A stretch of DNA of 11,031 bases from Pseudomonadota bacterium. GTDB taxonomy: Bacteria; Pseudomonadota; Alphaproteobacteria; JAKJEU01. The stretch lies in contig JAKJEU010000028.1 of the NCBI GenBank assembly GCA_022705265.1, forward strand, positions 1 to 11,031. The letters run 5' to 3'. The stretch's first letter is position 1. Each line of letters starts with the position of its first letter. The notes below the pieces were generated by a model, which did not search any database, was not told the DNA's origin, and saw only the letters and a list, made by a program, of their open reading frames with translations. This document shows, in pieces, positions 1 through 6,802 of the stretch. The position numbers and the translations under genes are program-made.

Positions 1-1432
1 TCGCGTGAATCAATTTTTCTTGTTTTTCAACAAAAGCATTTTTTCTTTCATCGGAAATAAATCCAAAATCAATTCCAATTGGAGTTAATCTTTGATCGGC
101 ATTATCAGCGCGAATTGAAAGTCTGTATTCGGCTCTCGAAGTAAACATTCGATACGGTTCATCAACACCAGTTGTTATTAAATCATCAATCATGACGCCT
201 ATATATGCTTGCGACCTATCAAGTGTAAAAGTTTTTTCAGATTCCAAAGCTTTTAGTCCAGCATTAAAACCAGCAACTAATCCTTGAGCCCCTGCTTCCT
301 CGTATCCCGTCGTTCCATTAATTTGACCAGCCAAGAAAAGATTTTCCATATGTCTTGTTTCCAAAGTTGGTTTTAATCCAGTTGGATCAAGATAATCATA
401 TTCAATTGCATAGGCATATTCAAAGAATTTTACTTTTTCAAATCCAACAATGGTCCTTATAAACTTGTCTTGGACATCTTTTGGCATAGAGCTTGAAACA
501 CCATTTGGATAGATATAATCTGTATCATATCCTTCTGGTTCAACAAATACATGATGAGTATCTTTATCCGCAAATTTTACAATTTTGTCCTCAAAGCTTG
601 GGCAATATCTTGGTCCTATACTTTTAATTTCACCAGAATACATTGGAGCCCTGTGCAAATTTTCTTGGATAATTTTTTTAGTTTCCAAAGTAGTATTAGT
701 AATATAACAAGAAATTTGTGGGTTTGTAATATCCTTATTCATATAAGAGAATGGTTTTGGAGGATTATCTCCATCTTGTTTTTGCATTACGGAAAAATCA
801 ATGGTTTTAGCATCAAGTCTTGGTGGAGTTCCTGTTTTAAGTCTTTTTAACTCAAAACCCATATCCAAAAGGCTTTTTGAAATTCCAACACAATTTACAT
901 CGTTAATTCTTCCGCCTATTTTCTTTTCTTCTCCCATATGAATCAATCCATTTAGAAAAGTCCCTGTGGTAAGAATTATGGTTTTTGACAAATATTCATT
1001 TCCATCTTTATCAACTACACCTGTTACTTTTTTACCTTCGAAAAGAATTCCTTCAACTGCTTGTTCAATTATTGTTAAATTTTCTTGTTCTTGCAATGCT
1101 TCAAGCATATATTTTTTATATAATTGTCTGTCTGCCTGCGCTCTTGGACCGTAAACTGCTGGACCTTTTGAAAGATTTAACATTCTGAATTGAATGCCAG
1201 CTTTATCAATAACTTTACCCATTAATCCATCAAGAGCATCAATTTCCCGAACCAGAGTTCCTTTTGCAAGACCTCCGATTGCTGGATTACACGACATTTC
1301 ACCAATTTTAGAGATTTTATGAGTAATTAATGCAGTCTTTGCACCTGTTCTTGCAGAAGCAGAAGCAGCCTCACAACCAGCATGACCTCCACCGACTACG
1401 ATTACATCAAATTTATTTTCAATATGTTTCAC
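1..1432 (-). CDS. mnmG: MnmG (GidA), tRNA uridine-34 carboxymethylaminomethylation FAD enzyme, 3' end outside the window
   Basis: MnmG binds FAD and works with the GTPase MnmE to install the (carboxymethyl)aminomethyl group on U34 of tRNAs reading split codon boxes. The sequence shows 477 codons of a usual length near 620, so the C-terminal MnmE/tRNA-binding part is missing at the left edge. Visible are the N-terminal Rossmann motif GGGHAGCEAA at residues 14-23, the conserved SCNPAIGG with its cysteine at residue 48, KTGTPPR, the GTTGYEEAGAQGL stretch, and RAEYRLSIRADNADQRL. The frame stays open to base 1. The start chosen is GTG at 1432-1430, giving MKHIENKFDVIVVGGG. An in-frame TAG lies a short way upstream, and the only alternative in between is a TTG three codons earlier. 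It follows mnmE by about 24 bases on the same strand and is probably co-transcribed. Identity is certain; the exact start is likely. Confidence 0.97.
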   Translation of the reverse strand, partial: MKHIENKFDVIVVGGGHAGCEAASASARTGAKTALITHKISKIGEMSCNPAIGGLAKGTLVREIDALDGLMGKVIDKAGIQFRMLNLSKGPAVYGPRAQADRQLYKKYMLEALQEQENLTIIEQAVEGILFEGKKVTGVVDKDGNEYLSKTIILTTGTFLNGLIHMGEEKKIGGRINDVNCVGISKSLLDMGFELKRLKTGTPPRLDAKTIDFSVMQKQDGDNPPKPFSYMNKDITNPQISCYITNTTLETKKIIQENLHRAPMYSGEIKSIGPRYCPSFEDKIVKFADKDTHHVFVEPEGYDTDYIYPNGVSSSMPKDVQDKFIRTIVGFEKVKFFEYAYAIEYDYLDPTGLKPTLETRHMENLFLAGQINGTTGYEEAGAQGLVAGFNAGLKALESEKTFTLDRSQAYIGVMIDDLITTGVDEPYRMFTSRAEYRLSIRADNADQRLTPIGIDFGFISDERKNAFVEKQEKLIHA

Positions 1433-1440
1433 GTGAAACA
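1425..1440. promoter_or_regulatory. parS: parS centromere-like ParB-binding site
   Basis: This is the perfect 16-bp palindrome TGTTTCACGTGAAACA, identical to the widely conserved bacterial chromosomal parS consensus bound by ParB. ParB loads at parS near the origin, spreads as a CTP-dependent clamp, and with ParA and SMC segregates the chromosome. In alphaproteobacteria mnmE-mnmG commonly neighbour parA-parB near the origin, which fits; parA and parB themselves would lie outside this window. The site overlaps the start of mnmG: the GTG start codon is the first three bases of its second half on the minus strand. I saw no second perfect copy in the window. Confidence 0.93.
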
Positions 1441-1441
1441 A

Positions 1442-1448
1442 TTCCTTT
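1442..1448 (-). promoter_or_regulatory. mnmG ribosome binding site
   Basis: AAAGGAA on the minus strand lies about 10 bases before the GTG codon within parS. It supports that GTG as the mnmG start, although the spacing is slightly long. No ATG lies between the upstream in-frame stop and the conserved FDVIVVGGG stretch, which leaves GTG, or the TTG three codons earlier, as the start. Confidence 0.6.
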
Positions 1449-1456
1449 CTATTATA

Positions 1457-2787
1457 CTATTTTCCTATACAAAAGTCACCAAAAATAACATCCAGCAAGT
1501 CATCTACTGTTACTGCTCCTGTTATTTGACCTAAATCCCTTGATGCAAGCCTTAAATCCTCAGCTTTTAATGGGAGTAAATTATTGTTCTTTGCCCGAAC
1601 AAATTATCCAAACAAGATTTCAAAGCTTGTCTATGTCTTTCTCTGGTCAACAAAGTATCATTAATATCGGATAAATCATTAGAAATCTTTTCTGATATTG
1701 CTTTCATTAAATTATCAACACCATGAGGTGCTTTAACCGAACATTTTATAAAATCATCTCGGTCAGAATTATCATTCATTACCATATAAGGCAAATCTGA
1801 TTTAGTAAGAACTTTTAAAACATTGCTTTGATTAAAATCTTTTTCAAAATCATCAGTTGAAAAATCACTTATTGGTTTAAGATATAAAATTAAATCAGCA
1901 TCTTTTGCAACTTCTAATGCTCTTCTTACCCCTTCGGCTTCGATAATATCTTCTGAATTTCTTATACCTGCTGTATCAAGAAAAGTTATTGGATAACCAT
2001 CTAAATCGATATATGCTTCGATAACATCTCTGGTTGTTCCTTCGATATCTGAAACTATTGCCACATTTCGTTTTGTTAAGGCATTTAATAAACTTGATTT
2101 TCCAGCATTTGGTTTACCGATTATAGCAATTTTATAACCAGTTCTTATTGCCTCGCCATTTGACTTTGTTGACAACATTGTTGATATAGCTGTGGATAAC
2201 TTGTTAATTAAATTTTGAATCGATACCGTAACATCCTCGGAAACCTCTTCTTCTGGGAAGTCTAAATAAGCTTCAATCCATGCCAAAGACTTGGTTAAAT
2301 CTTCCTTCCATTCTTCGAACAATTTTCTTTGTTCACCGCTGTATTGTTTTAAGGCAATCTTTCTTTGGAATTCAGTTTCAGCATTAATTAAGTCAATTAA
2401 TCCCTCTGCTTCGGTTAAATCCATTTTATTGTTCATAACCGCACGACGAGAAAACTCCCCTCTGTCCGCTAATCTTACGCCTTCAATTTCACCCAAAACC
2501 TTTGAAAGTCTTTTGATAACCGCCAAAGAACTATGAATATGAAGTTCTAACACATCTTCTCCCGTGAAACTTTTTGGATTTTCAAAAAATACCACCAAAC
2601 CTTTATCCACGATTTCTTCGCTATCGTAAAACAAAGTATTTGTCATCATTCTTGGAGTAAGATTTTCTTTTTTACAAATTATTTTAAGAACTTCCTTAGA
2701 TTTTGTGCCAGAAACCCTTATAACCGCAACCCCTGCTTTACCTTTTATAGTTGCAAGAGCGTAAATTGTGTCTTTTTCGTTATACAT
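1457..2787 (-). CDS. mnmE: MnmE (TrmE), tRNA-modification GTPase, with an apparent frameshift near its 3' end
   Basis: MnmE is the folate- and GTP-dependent partner of MnmG in tRNA U34 modification. The N-terminal tetrahydrofolate-binding domain begins with the family's TIYALAT...AVIRVSG pattern. A helical domain follows and contains the inserted G domain: G1 GKPNAGKS at residues 224-231, G2 TTRD at 251-254, G3 DTAG at 271-274, and G4 as TKSD at 328-331. Read straight, the frame stops at 1569-1567 after 406 residues with an un-family-like tail FGQRTIIYSH. The true C-terminus, AEDLRLASRDLGQITG through DLLDVIFGDFCIGK and stop, is present in another frame, ending at 1457. Restoring one base, for example a fourth G in the GGG near 1596, gives 443 residues, a normal length. 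The straight product would lack the catalytic FCIGK cysteine. The start codon directly follows the HIT gene stop with no gap, suggesting translational coupling. Confidence 0.93.
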
Positions 2788-3132
2788 TTAAAATGCCAAA
2801 GCCTTTCCGCCTAAAATATGAGCGTGTAAATGAGGAACTTCTTGTCCGCCATTTTTTCCATTATTAAAAACAATTCGATAACCGTCTTTGTTTAAACCAA
2901 GTTCATCAGCGGTTTTTTCAATTGCTTTTAAATAACCTTCCATAAAATCTTTATCAGATGTCAAAGCAAAATCAGTAAAGCAAGTAAACTTACCTTTTGG
3001 AACCACCAAAACATGAACCGGAGCTTTTGGATTAATATCATGAAAAGATAAAGCATAATCATCTTCATAAACTTTTTTACAAGGAATTTCACCTTTTAAA
3101 ATCTTTGCGAAAATATTATTATCGTTATACAT
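2788..3132 (-). CDS. HIT-family nucleotide hydrolase/transferase (HinT-like)
   Basis: This is a full-length 114-residue histidine-triad protein. The N-terminus NIFAKILKGEIPCKKVYEDD is the usual HinT opening. It is followed by FHDINPKAPVHVLVVPK, and the active-site triad HLHAHI has its histidines at residues 101, 103 and 105, close to the C-terminus. Family members hydrolyse adenosine phosphoramidates or aminoacyl-adenylates; the physiological substrate here is unknown. An AGAGG ribosome binding site lies 7 bases before the ATG. It is the first gene of the minus-strand unit leading into mnmE and mnmG, and its TAA stop is immediately followed by the mnmE ATG. Upstream lies a 126-bp spacer shared with the divergent hslV. 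Confidence in the family is high; a specific gene symbol is not justified. Confidence 0.94.
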   Translation of the reverse strand: MYNDNNIFAKILKGEIPCKKVYEDDYALSFHDINPKAPVHVLVVPKGKFTCFTDFALTSDKDFMEGYLKAIEKTADELGLNKDGYRIVFNNGKNGGQEVPHLHAHILGGKALAF

Positions 3133-3142
3133 ATTATAACCT

Positions 3143-3170
3143 CTTGAAAATATTAAATTTTATACATATC
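3143..3170 (+). promoter_or_regulatory. candidate heat-shock (sigma-32-type) promoter for hslVU
   Basis: In the 126-bp spacer between the divergent HIT gene and hslV there is CTTGAA at 3143-3148, followed after 16 bases by CATATC at 3165-3170. CTTGAA is the sigma-32 -35 core and hslVU is a heat-shock operon in many proteobacteria. The -10 match is poor and the region is nearly all A/T, so this is only a suggestion. The hslV start is about 90 bases downstream. Confidence 0.25.
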
Positions 3171-3258
3171 TTAATATATAAAACAAATTAACAAACTTAA
3201 AAAGAAAAAAGTATTAAATATCAAGGTATTTAACAAAATCTTTAAATGGAGAAAAATT

Positions 3259-3795
3259 ATGAGTGAATCGTGGCGTGGTACGACTATTCTTTGCGCAAGA
3301 AAAGATAATAAAGTCGTTATAGCTGGTGATGGTCAAGTAACTCTTGGCAATACTGTTTTGAAAAATAATGCTAAAAAAGTAAGAAGACTTTATAACGATA
3401 AAATCATTGCTGGTTTTGCTGGTGCTACTGCTGATGCTTTTACTTTGTTTGAAAGATTAGAAGCAAAATTAGAAAAATATTCAGGTCAATTAACCCGTGC
3501 TTGTGTCGAGCTTGCAAAAGATTGGAGAACTGATAAATATTTAAGAAAGTTAGAGGCAATGATGATTGTCGCTGATAAAGATACTACCCTTTTATTATCA
3601 GGTAACGGAGATGTATTAGAACCAGAATGCGGAGTGGTTGGAATTGGCTCTGGTGGTTCTTTTGCTTTATCTGCTGCAAAAGCTTTGTACGATATCGAAG
3701 GAATGAATGCCGAAGAAATAGCAATGAGATCAATGAAAATTGCTGCTGAAATATGTATATACACAAATAACAACATTATTATGGAAAAGATATAA
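3259..3795 (+). CDS. hslV: HslV (ClpQ), peptidase subunit of the ATP-dependent HslVU protease
   Basis: HslV is the threonine peptidase that forms a double hexameric ring and degrades proteins unfolded by HslU in the cytosol. The 178 residues match the family over their length: TTIL, VVIAGDGQVTLGNTV, KKVRRLYNDKIIAGFAG, ELAKDWRTDKYLRKLEA, GIGSGGSFA and CIYTN. The nucleophile is predicted to be Thr8, the first T of TTIL, preceded by a seven-residue propeptide MSESWRG that must be removed. The catalytic-lysine equivalent is Lys40 and the conserved Asp of GDGQ is residue 24. Enterobacterial HslV has only the initiator Met before the TT, whereas some alphaproteobacterial forms have such an extension ending in WHG or similar. 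The start is supported by a GGAG Shine-Dalgarno about 7 bases upstream. hslU begins three bases after its stop. Confidence 0.98.
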   Translation: MSESWRGTTILCARKDNKVVIAGDGQVTLGNTVLKNNAKKVRRLYNDKIIAGFAGATADAFTLFERLEAKLEKYSGQLTRACVELAKDWRTDKYLRKLEAMMIVADKDTTLLLSGNGDVLEPECGVVGIGSGGSFALSAAKALYDIEGMNAEEIAMRSMKIAAEICIYTNNNIIMEKI

Positions 3796-3798
3796 ATC

Positions 3799-5109
3799 AT
3801 GAAAACAACAAATTTAAGCCCAAGAGAAATCGTATCAGAACTTGACAGGTTTATTATTGGACAAGATGAAGCAAAAAAATCTGTTGCTATTGCTTTAAGA
3901 AACAGGTGGAGAAGACAACAAGTTGATGAATCTTTGAAAGATGAAATTATACCAAAAAATATCCTTATGATTGGCCCTACTGGTTGTGGTAAGACAGAAA
4001 TCGCAAGAAGGCTTGCAAAACTTGCTGATGCTCCTTTTATCAAAGTCGAGGCTACTAAATTTACTGAAATTGGATATGTTGGTCGCGATGTTGAAAGCAT
4101 TATTCGTGATATGGTGGAAATTTCAATTAAGACTACAAAATCTAAATTCAGAGACGAAGTAAAAGCAAAGGCTGAATCGTTTGCGGAACAAAGAGTACTT
4201 GATGCTTTGGTTGGAAGTGATAGCAGTGATGAAACAAAAGAAAAGTTCAAAAATAAATTAAGAAATGGCGAACTTGATAACAAAGAAATCGAAATCGAAG
4301 TAATTGATAATCAAAATAGTTCTATGCCTACTTTTGATATTCCTGGAATGCCTGGGGCTCAAATGGGTATGCTTAATTTAAGTGATTTGTTCGGTAAATC
4401 GGTTAACCTTAAAAAGAAAAAGATGAGCGTTGCTGATTCTTATAATGTATTAATAGCAGAAGAAAGCGACAAATTAATTGACCAAGAAAAAATTGTTGCT
4501 GATGCTCTAAAAGCTGTGGAAAGCAATGGTATAGTTTTCATTGATGAAATTGATAAAATTTGTGGCAAAGAAGAAAGACGAGGCGGCGATGTTTCCCGTG
4601 AAGGAGTTCAAAGAGATTTATTGCCTTTAATCGAAGGAACAACTGTTACAACTAAATACGGTTTAATCAAAACAGACCATATTTTATTTATTACTTCTGG
4701 TGCATTTCATTTATCAAAACCATCTGATTTATTACCAGAACTTCAAGGAAGACTCCCTATTCGTGTTGAACTTAAATCTTTAAATAAAGATGATTTCATA
4801 AGAATTTTAAAAGAGCCAGAAGCAAATTTATTAAAACAATACAAGGCTTTGCTTAAAACCGAAGAAGTGGATATAGAATTTTTGGACGAAGCAATTGATG
4901 AGATTGCCTCTCTTGCAACCGAAATAAATTCAGAAGTCGAAAATATTGGAGCAAGAAGACTCCATACTCTTTTAGAAAGATTACTCGAAGACATAAGTTT
5001 TAACGCAACCGATAATGGTGGTAAAGAAGAAACCATAACTCGTGAAATGGTAAAAGATAAACTTGGAACTTTATCAAAAAATCACGATTTATCAAAATTT
5101 ATATTATAA
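3799..5109 (+). CDS. hslU: HslU (ClpY), AAA+ unfoldase subunit of HslVU
   Basis: HslU is the hexameric ATPase that recognises, unfolds and threads substrates into HslV. All the key family elements are visible in 436 residues: the N-terminal LSPREIVSELDRFIIGQDEAKK; Walker A GPTGCGKT at 59-66, with Cys where Val is usual; the pore loop GYVGRD at 92-97; Walker B VFIDEID at 246-252; the sensor-2 GARR near 384-387; and the C-terminal tail ending LSKFIL, which inserts into HslV pockets. The intermediate domain occupies roughly residues 110-240. Length is normal for the family. It is co-transcribed with hslV after a 3-base gap, with GGAAAAG inside the end of hslV as a plausible ribosome binding site. 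A strong intrinsic terminator lies a few bases after the stop. Confidence 0.99.
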   Translation: MKTTNLSPREIVSELDRFIIGQDEAKKSVAIALRNRWRRQQVDESLKDEIIPKNILMIGPTGCGKTEIARRLAKLADAPFIKVEATKFTEIGYVGRDVESIIRDMVEISIKTTKSKFRDEVKAKAESFAEQRVLDALVGSDSSDETKEKFKNKLRNGELDNKEIEIEVIDNQNSSMPTFDIPGMPGAQMGMLNLSDLFGKSVNLKKKKMSVADSYNVLIAEESDKLIDQEKIVADALKAVESNGIVFIDEIDKICGKEERRGGDVSREGVQRDLLPLIEGTTVTTKYGLIKTDHILFITSGAFHLSKPSDLLPELQGRLPIRVELKSLNKDDFIRILKEPEANLLKQYKALLKTEEVDIEFLDEAIDEIASLATEINSEVENIGARRLHTLLERLLEDISFNATDNGGKEETITREMVKDKLGTLSKNHDLSKFIL

Positions 5110-5114
5110 AAATT

Positions 5115-5143
5115 AAGGGGGTTATAAAGCCCCCTTTTCTTTT
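5115..5143. terminator. bidirectional intrinsic terminator between hslU and mgtE
   Basis: A 7-bp stem, AAGGGGG at 5115-5121 with CCCCCTT at 5130-5136, closes an 8-base loop and is followed on the plus strand by TTCTTTT. On the minus strand the same hairpin is followed by AATTTTT, so it can end both hslVU and the convergent mgtE. It lies immediately beyond the restored mgtE stop at 5142, which supports that stop as the original gene end. Confidence 0.9.
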
Positions 5144-6499
5144 AAATAGTTAATAACCTTGAGGCCACAGTAAAATATATTATAACCCCAAAGAATCAGC
5201 TAAAGTTGTTATCAAAGGACCACTTGCAGTAGCCGGATCTAATTTCAATTTACTTAATAAAAATGGTAAAGTAAATCCAATTAAACTTCCAATTGTTACA
5301 ATTAAAATCATGGTAGAGGAAACAACAAAAGCTATTTCCATTCCTCCTCTATAATATCCTATAAAAGAAACAGCAAAAGCCATTGATAAACCTAAGCCAA
5401 TTGATACAAATATTTCTTTTACAAACATCTTTCCTAAATCTTTAAACTCTACATCACCTGTTGCCAAAGCTCTTATCATCAAGGTAGAACTTTGCGAGCC
5501 TGCGTTTCCTGCACTGTCGATTAAAAGTGGTAAAAAGAAAACCAAAGCAATGTTTCTTGCTAAAACATCTTCGAAAAAAGCTATACCTGCTCCTGAAAAA
5601 ATATTACCAAAAACAAGAACAATTAACCAAAAAACTCTTTTTTTATAAAGTGTTAAAAATGAAGCCTTAGAAATATTTCCTTCAATATTTTCAATCGAAG
5701 CATTTTTAAGAAAATCTTCTGTTAATTCGTCTTCGACAACTTCAATTGCTTCTTCATTTGTGACAACACCAATCATACGATTATTACTGTCAACAACAGG
5801 AATTGAATTAACATCATATTTACTTAATTTTAATGCTGTTTCTTCTTTGCTGTCTGTTTCTTTTGCAGTTATTATTTGTTTATCATAATCAATCAATTTA
5901 GATATATTAGTATTAGGAGTTGCAAGTAATAAATCTTTTAAAGATATAATACCTAATATCTTTTTATTTTTATTCAAAACATATATTTCATTTATATTTT
6001 CTTTGTCTTTTGCTTTAATTCTCAAAAGATTTATTGCTTGTTTCACATTTATATCATTTATAACATAAACATAATCCAAAGACATAATCGAACCAGTATC
6101 TTCTTCTTCATAAGAAGAAATATCAATTAAATCCCTTACTTTTGTATTGATTATCAAAGATTTTATATTATCTTTTCTTTCATCGTCTATTTCACGATAA
6201 ATATCAGCACTGTCAATTAAATTCATTAAATTTAACAAATCAGCAACTTCATTATCTTTCATTAAAGATATAAGTGATAATTGTAAATCTTTCTCAAAAT
6301 ACGAAAAAATTTCCGCTTTTTTCTTTATTTCTAAACTATTAAGTTTTCTTAAAATCAAATCTTTTTTTAAATCTGATAAACTTACTGCAACATCAAGTGG
6401 ATGCCTTCTTTTTACATAAAAAGAAAAATTGTTATTGGCAAAAGAGTTCTTAAAAACTTTTTTAGAAAAAAAATTAAATAAAAAAAAGTTATATGACAT
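5142..6499 (-). CDS. mgtE: MgtE-type Mg2+ transporter/channel with an apparent frameshift near its 3' end
   Basis: MgtE is a dimeric inner-membrane Mg2+ channel gated by its cytosolic domains. Residues about 33-125 form the helical N domain (RHPLDVAV start), followed by EEEDTGSIMS and a pair of CBS domains at about 140-255. The membrane part starts near residue 287 (KRVFWLIVLVFGNIFSGAG) and carries the family signature PLLIDSAGNAGSQSSTLMIRAL at about 324-344 and LDPATASGPLITTLAD at 420-435, with the conserved pore Asp at 435. Read straight, the frame stops at 5182-5180 (439 residues, ending DSLGL) in the middle of the last helix. One more G in the GGGG run at 5186-5189 would read on as GVIIYFTVASRLLTI and stop at 5142, giving about 452 residues. 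AGGAG upstream of the ATG supports the start. The first 30 residues are Phe/Lys/Asn-rich and look lineage-specific. Confidence 0.93.
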
Positions 6500-6527
6500 A
6501 TTAATCTCCTGTTAAATTATTTTTAAT

Positions 6528-6573
6528 TAAGCAATATCTTAATAAAACAAATAATTTTACAGAATATTGCTTA
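6528..6573. repeat. 10-bp perfect inverted repeat in the mgtE leader
   Basis: TAAGCAATAT at 6528-6537 and ATATTGCTTA at 6564-6573 form a perfect 10-bp inverted repeat with a 26-base A/T spacer. It lies 29-74 bases upstream of the mgtE start codon, so in an mgtE transcript it could fold as a long-loop hairpin, or act as a split operator in DNA. There is no adjoining T-tract that would make it a convincing terminator in either direction. Function unknown. Confidence 0.5.
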
Positions 6574-6653
6574 TATCAAACTTATGGGGTGTGGCATTTT
6601 TTTCCTTTAAATTTTATTAAAATCAACCCTTATCTATCATATAAAAAATTAAA

Positions 6654-6675
6654 AAACAATATTAAAACAATATTA
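6654..6675. repeat. tandem 11-bp direct repeat upstream of a promoter
   Basis: Two exact adjacent copies of AAACAATATTA (6654-6664 and 6665-6675) end 11 bases before the -35 box of the promoter at 6687. The 11-bp period is about one helical turn, which would put two identical protein-binding faces on the same side of the DNA. This makes it a possible operator, perhaps for the small DNA-binding protein just downstream. Chance in AT-rich DNA is a real alternative. Confidence 0.4.
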
Positions 6676-6686
6676 CTTTTGTCTAA

Positions 6687-6715
6687 TTGACAAAAAAAAT
6701 TTGCTTTTGTATAAT
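6687..6715 (+). promoter_or_regulatory. consensus sigma-70 promoter for the small antitoxin-like gene
   Basis: TTGACA at 6687-6692 and TATAAT at 6710-6715 are both perfect consensus hexamers with the optimal 17-base spacing. Transcription should start near 6722, leaving an untranslated leader of about 80 bases before the ATG at 6803. It is the best promoter match I found in the window, and it points at a 101-codon gene. Confidence 0.85.
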
Positions 6716-6802
6716 ATAAAATATATCATCTTCTTCCCTACAAAGTTTAGGTGGTGGCAAGTGCTTTTTAAAAAAATTGCTTAAAAAAGAGGAATATTTA
6801 TT

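Larger units (their letters stand above)
6500..6802. other. 303-bp divergent intergenic region between mgtE and the small antitoxin-like gene
   Basis: This stretch is very A/T-rich and holds no credible ORF or tRNA. From left to right it contains the mgtE Shine-Dalgarno, a 10-bp inverted repeat (6528-6573), an isolated G-rich patch around 6585-6595, a tandem 11-bp repeat (6654-6675), a consensus sigma-70 promoter (6687-6715), and a leader of about 80 bases to the small gene. I looked for an M-box-type Mg2+ riboswitch ahead of mgtE and saw none. A weak leftward promoter for mgtE (TTGTTT, 17 bases, TAGATA on the minus strand near 6658-6630) is possible, but AT-rich DNA produces such matches by chance. 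Confidence 0.6.

Noticed and set aside
551..850. A 99-codon plus-strand open frame
   Set aside because: It is antisense to the conserved mnmG reading frame and rich in Phe/Ile/Ser/Trp as expected of a shadow frame.
2777..3132. mnmE and the HIT gene both begin with the same 11 bases, ATGTATAACGA
   Set aside because: Eleven shared bases at two start codons are within chance or simple initiation-region bias; no longer repeat extends from them.
3486..4283. A 265-codon open frame on the minus strand across hslV and hslU
   Set aside because: It lies wholly antisense to two certain genes, has a Ser/Leu/Ile/Phe-rich shadow composition, no family resemblance and no ribosome binding site context.
4590..4605. 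Near-parS sequence TGTTTCCCGTGAAGGA
   Set aside because: Three mismatches to the consensus, two of them in one arm, and it encodes the conserved HslU stretch DVSREGV, which explains the sequence.
6195..6210. TTTCACG half-site inside mgtE resembling part of parS
   Set aside because: Only one half matches; about four mismatches over the palindrome, within coding sequence.
6500..6660. Possible Mg2+ riboswitch (M-box) in the mgtE leader
   Set aside because: The leader is short and A/T-rich and lacks the conserved M-box core; only a simple inverted repeat is present.
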